From Gymnothorax reevesii (taxonomy: Eukaryota; Chordata; Actinopteri; Anguilliformes; Muraenidae), in the NCBI GenBank assembly GCA_029721435.1, contig CM056573.1:94872947-94936946 (forward strand): a stretch of 64,000 nt of DNA, given 5' to 3'. Made by a program: the position numbers and the translations under genes. Below are positions 25,806 through 64,000 of the stretch, piece after piece. Position 1 is the first letter of the stretch. The number at the start of each line of letters is the position of its first letter. The notes beneath the pieces are model-generated. The model saw nothing but the letters and a program-made list of their open reading frames with translations, searched no databases and was not told where the DNA came from.

Positions 25806-25998
25806 GGCAAGGCGATTCAACTTTAGCCTGCAAAGGCTGAGGTGGACACAGGCTTTCATTCCAACCAAGCCCTTAACTACTCAAGCTCATTAGCAAAGAC
25901 TCTTGGGGTTGATGATTGGTGTCAGGCATGTAAGTGCTGGGTTGGAATGAAAACCAGCACCCACACCTGCCCTTTCTGGAAGGTTGAATGGCCGTGGT
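25806..25998. repeat. Angel-like MITE remnant
   Basis: The phrases ggacacaggctttcattcca plus accaagc and gggttggaatgaaaaccagc plus acccacac form loose inverted halves. They resemble a common fish fold-back element. The ends are degraded. Confidence 0.4.
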
Positions 25999-26029
25999 CT
26001 AGGGTCTCACAGTTCCATGCGAGACGCTA

Positions 26030-26215
26030 TCCTTCGGTAAGATGGCGGACGCGAATCTCGCCAAAACTGGTCTCGTGTCCACTCCAGTGTTTTCTTTAGC
26101 TCAGTGGCGCCCAGCTTTTCGCGGACCATCGACCATCATTATACATAAAGCAGCGACATCCACTGGATATTCGGTGTTAAAGTATCTTAAATCCGTTCTC
26201 CTACGATTGGTCAGA
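26030..26215 (+). promoter_or_regulatory. Candidate promoter region upstream of pomt2 (YY1-like and CCAAT motifs)
   Basis: An aagatggcgga motif at 26039-26049 matches the YY1 consensus often found just downstream of TATA-less start sites. An inverted CCAAT box (attgg) lies at 26206-26210, in a locally CpG-richer stretch. It is about 0.8-1.0 kb before the pomt2 start codon. Whether it drives pomt2, another transcript, or is a fortuitous match cannot be told from sequence. Confidence 0.3.
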
Positions 26216-27015
26216 CGTGTGTGACTCATGATTTGTGCGGGTTTAAGGGAAATTGTGTTTTTCCATTCCCTTTCAGAGCTGGTGGACATACACTGTGAAC
26301 TACAAATTCCACAATTATATTCAAGGACATGGCGGATAGCAACTAACAATAATGTGTGTTTACATAGTACAAAAATGGGCAAATTTATCAGTTACTGCTG
26401 GTGTATTGCTATAGCTCTTACATCCTATACCTAATTTGCATGCTTAATAGAGAACATTGGTGAGATTCCAGTTGCACTGTGAGAATATCCTGCAGGCACT
26501 CTAGGCTACATGCGGTTTGTGGTTGGATCTCCACTGGTACTAGTGATCCATTGTTGATGTGTTACATTTGAAGAATCTACATTTAGGACGCTTCCTCAGG
26601 CTTGCGGTGTGCAATTCTGTATTCGTTGGTTCGTGCAGCAAGGCTTAAAACGTGTAGGTGGGCGGTTTTCAAGCATCTTTGCTATGAATCTAAAAGTAGC
26701 TGCATTTGATGAAGTACGTATGGAACGTTAATCGAGGACACCTGCTTGTCTGCCTCATTACGTCTATTTTGAAAGTGCATTTGATGTCATGTCTCTTCGT
26801 AAAATTAAAATCCTGCCGTTCAGACCGTGTCATGGTAATAATGACCGTTTAAGAACAATCATTTCGTCAAGTGTAGCGAGATAACTGACTTTCAAGAGTT
26901 ACAATGGTCTGATAATCTATTTTTAAAATATATATTTGGGTTGCTCTACGTAATAGTGCTCTTTAATGAAGATTGAAGTTGATGTTCCCTGTACAACTCT
27001 GCGGTTATTTTTCCA
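26216..27015 (+). other. Sequence upstream of pomt2, 5' UTR or promoter
   Basis: No convincing TATA box, CpG island or coding sequence is visible. The reading frame of the first pomt2 exon is closed upstream by a TGA at 26980-26982, so the start codon lies after that point or in an upstream spliced exon. Confidence 0.45.
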
Positions 27016-63913
<36,898 letters not shown>

Positions 63914-64000
63914 GTGAGGAGGTGGCGTTTCTGTTGTATAATGTGCTTTGAAAAAGTGAGCGCTGCTTTTCTCTCAGGGTCTACAAATGATTACCTTCAT
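63914..64000 (+). other. pomt2 intron 20, start
   Basis: It follows the exon 20 donor. An acceptor-like tttctctcag ends at 63978, but the following bases read only four codons before a stop in the pomt2 frame, so it is not taken as the last exon. Confidence 0.5.

Noticed and set aside
26042..26224. A 60-codon frame starting MADANLAKTG
   Set aside because: The ATG is the one inside the YY1-type motif, the frame has no domain, no good donor follows and no protein family is recognised.
63979..64000. Last exon of pomt2 after the acceptor-like tttctctcag
   Set aside because: In the pomt2 frame it stops after four codons and does not show the expected FYLFHP-type end.

Overview
The window is vertebrate nuclear DNA, most likely from a ray-finned fish. 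It has intron-split genes with GT-AG splice sites, long AT-rich introns, many Tc1/mariner relics of teleost type, fish-type tRNA-derived SINEs and a Ty3/gypsy pol relic. There are no prokaryotic features. The species cannot be named from the sequence.

Two host genes lie head to tail on the + strand. Positions 27-17540 hold the last four coding exons and the 3' UTR of a latent TGF-beta binding protein gene. Its C-terminus looks most like LTBP1, with LTBP2 the alternative. About 9.5 kb of intergenic DNA follows. Positions 27016-63913 hold 20 coding exons of pomt2, the protein O-mannosyltransferase 2 gene. These encode 733 residues plus two bases, and the last exon lies past the right edge. LTBP proteins act outside the cell, in microfibrils that store latent TGF-beta. 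POMT2 acts in the ER membrane with POMT1 to put O-mannose on alpha-dystroglycan. I see no functional link between the two genes.

The rest is dominated by transposons, often nested. The 13 kb ltbp intron carries Tc1 relics (4.6-5.7, 7.2-8.5 and 12.9-13.2 kb), a SINE (6.7 kb), a dispersed fish repeat (10.3 kb) and a broken Ty3/gypsy pol (14.5-16.0 kb). The intergenic region carries fold-back elements, one TTAA-flanked element and a V-SINE-like copy. Pomt2 intron 1 holds a Tc1 split by a 2 kb TTAA-flanked element, a repeat family with hairpin ends and another Tc1. Intron 18 holds a 6.5 kb TTAA-flanked element containing two Tc1 copies; one of these (51569-53078) has perfect inverted repeats and an unbroken 337-codon transposase. 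Intron 19 holds a LINE interrupted by three DNA elements.

I found no undescribed multi-gene system. The most notable items are the apparently intact Tc1 copy, the repeated nesting of TTAA-flanked elements with Tc1 elements, a TG-repeat in place of a pyrimidine tract before pomt2 exon 15, a nine-copy 24-bp minisatellite, and two repeat types I cannot name. Element names rest on recognised protein motifs, terminal inverted repeats and target-site duplications read by eye.
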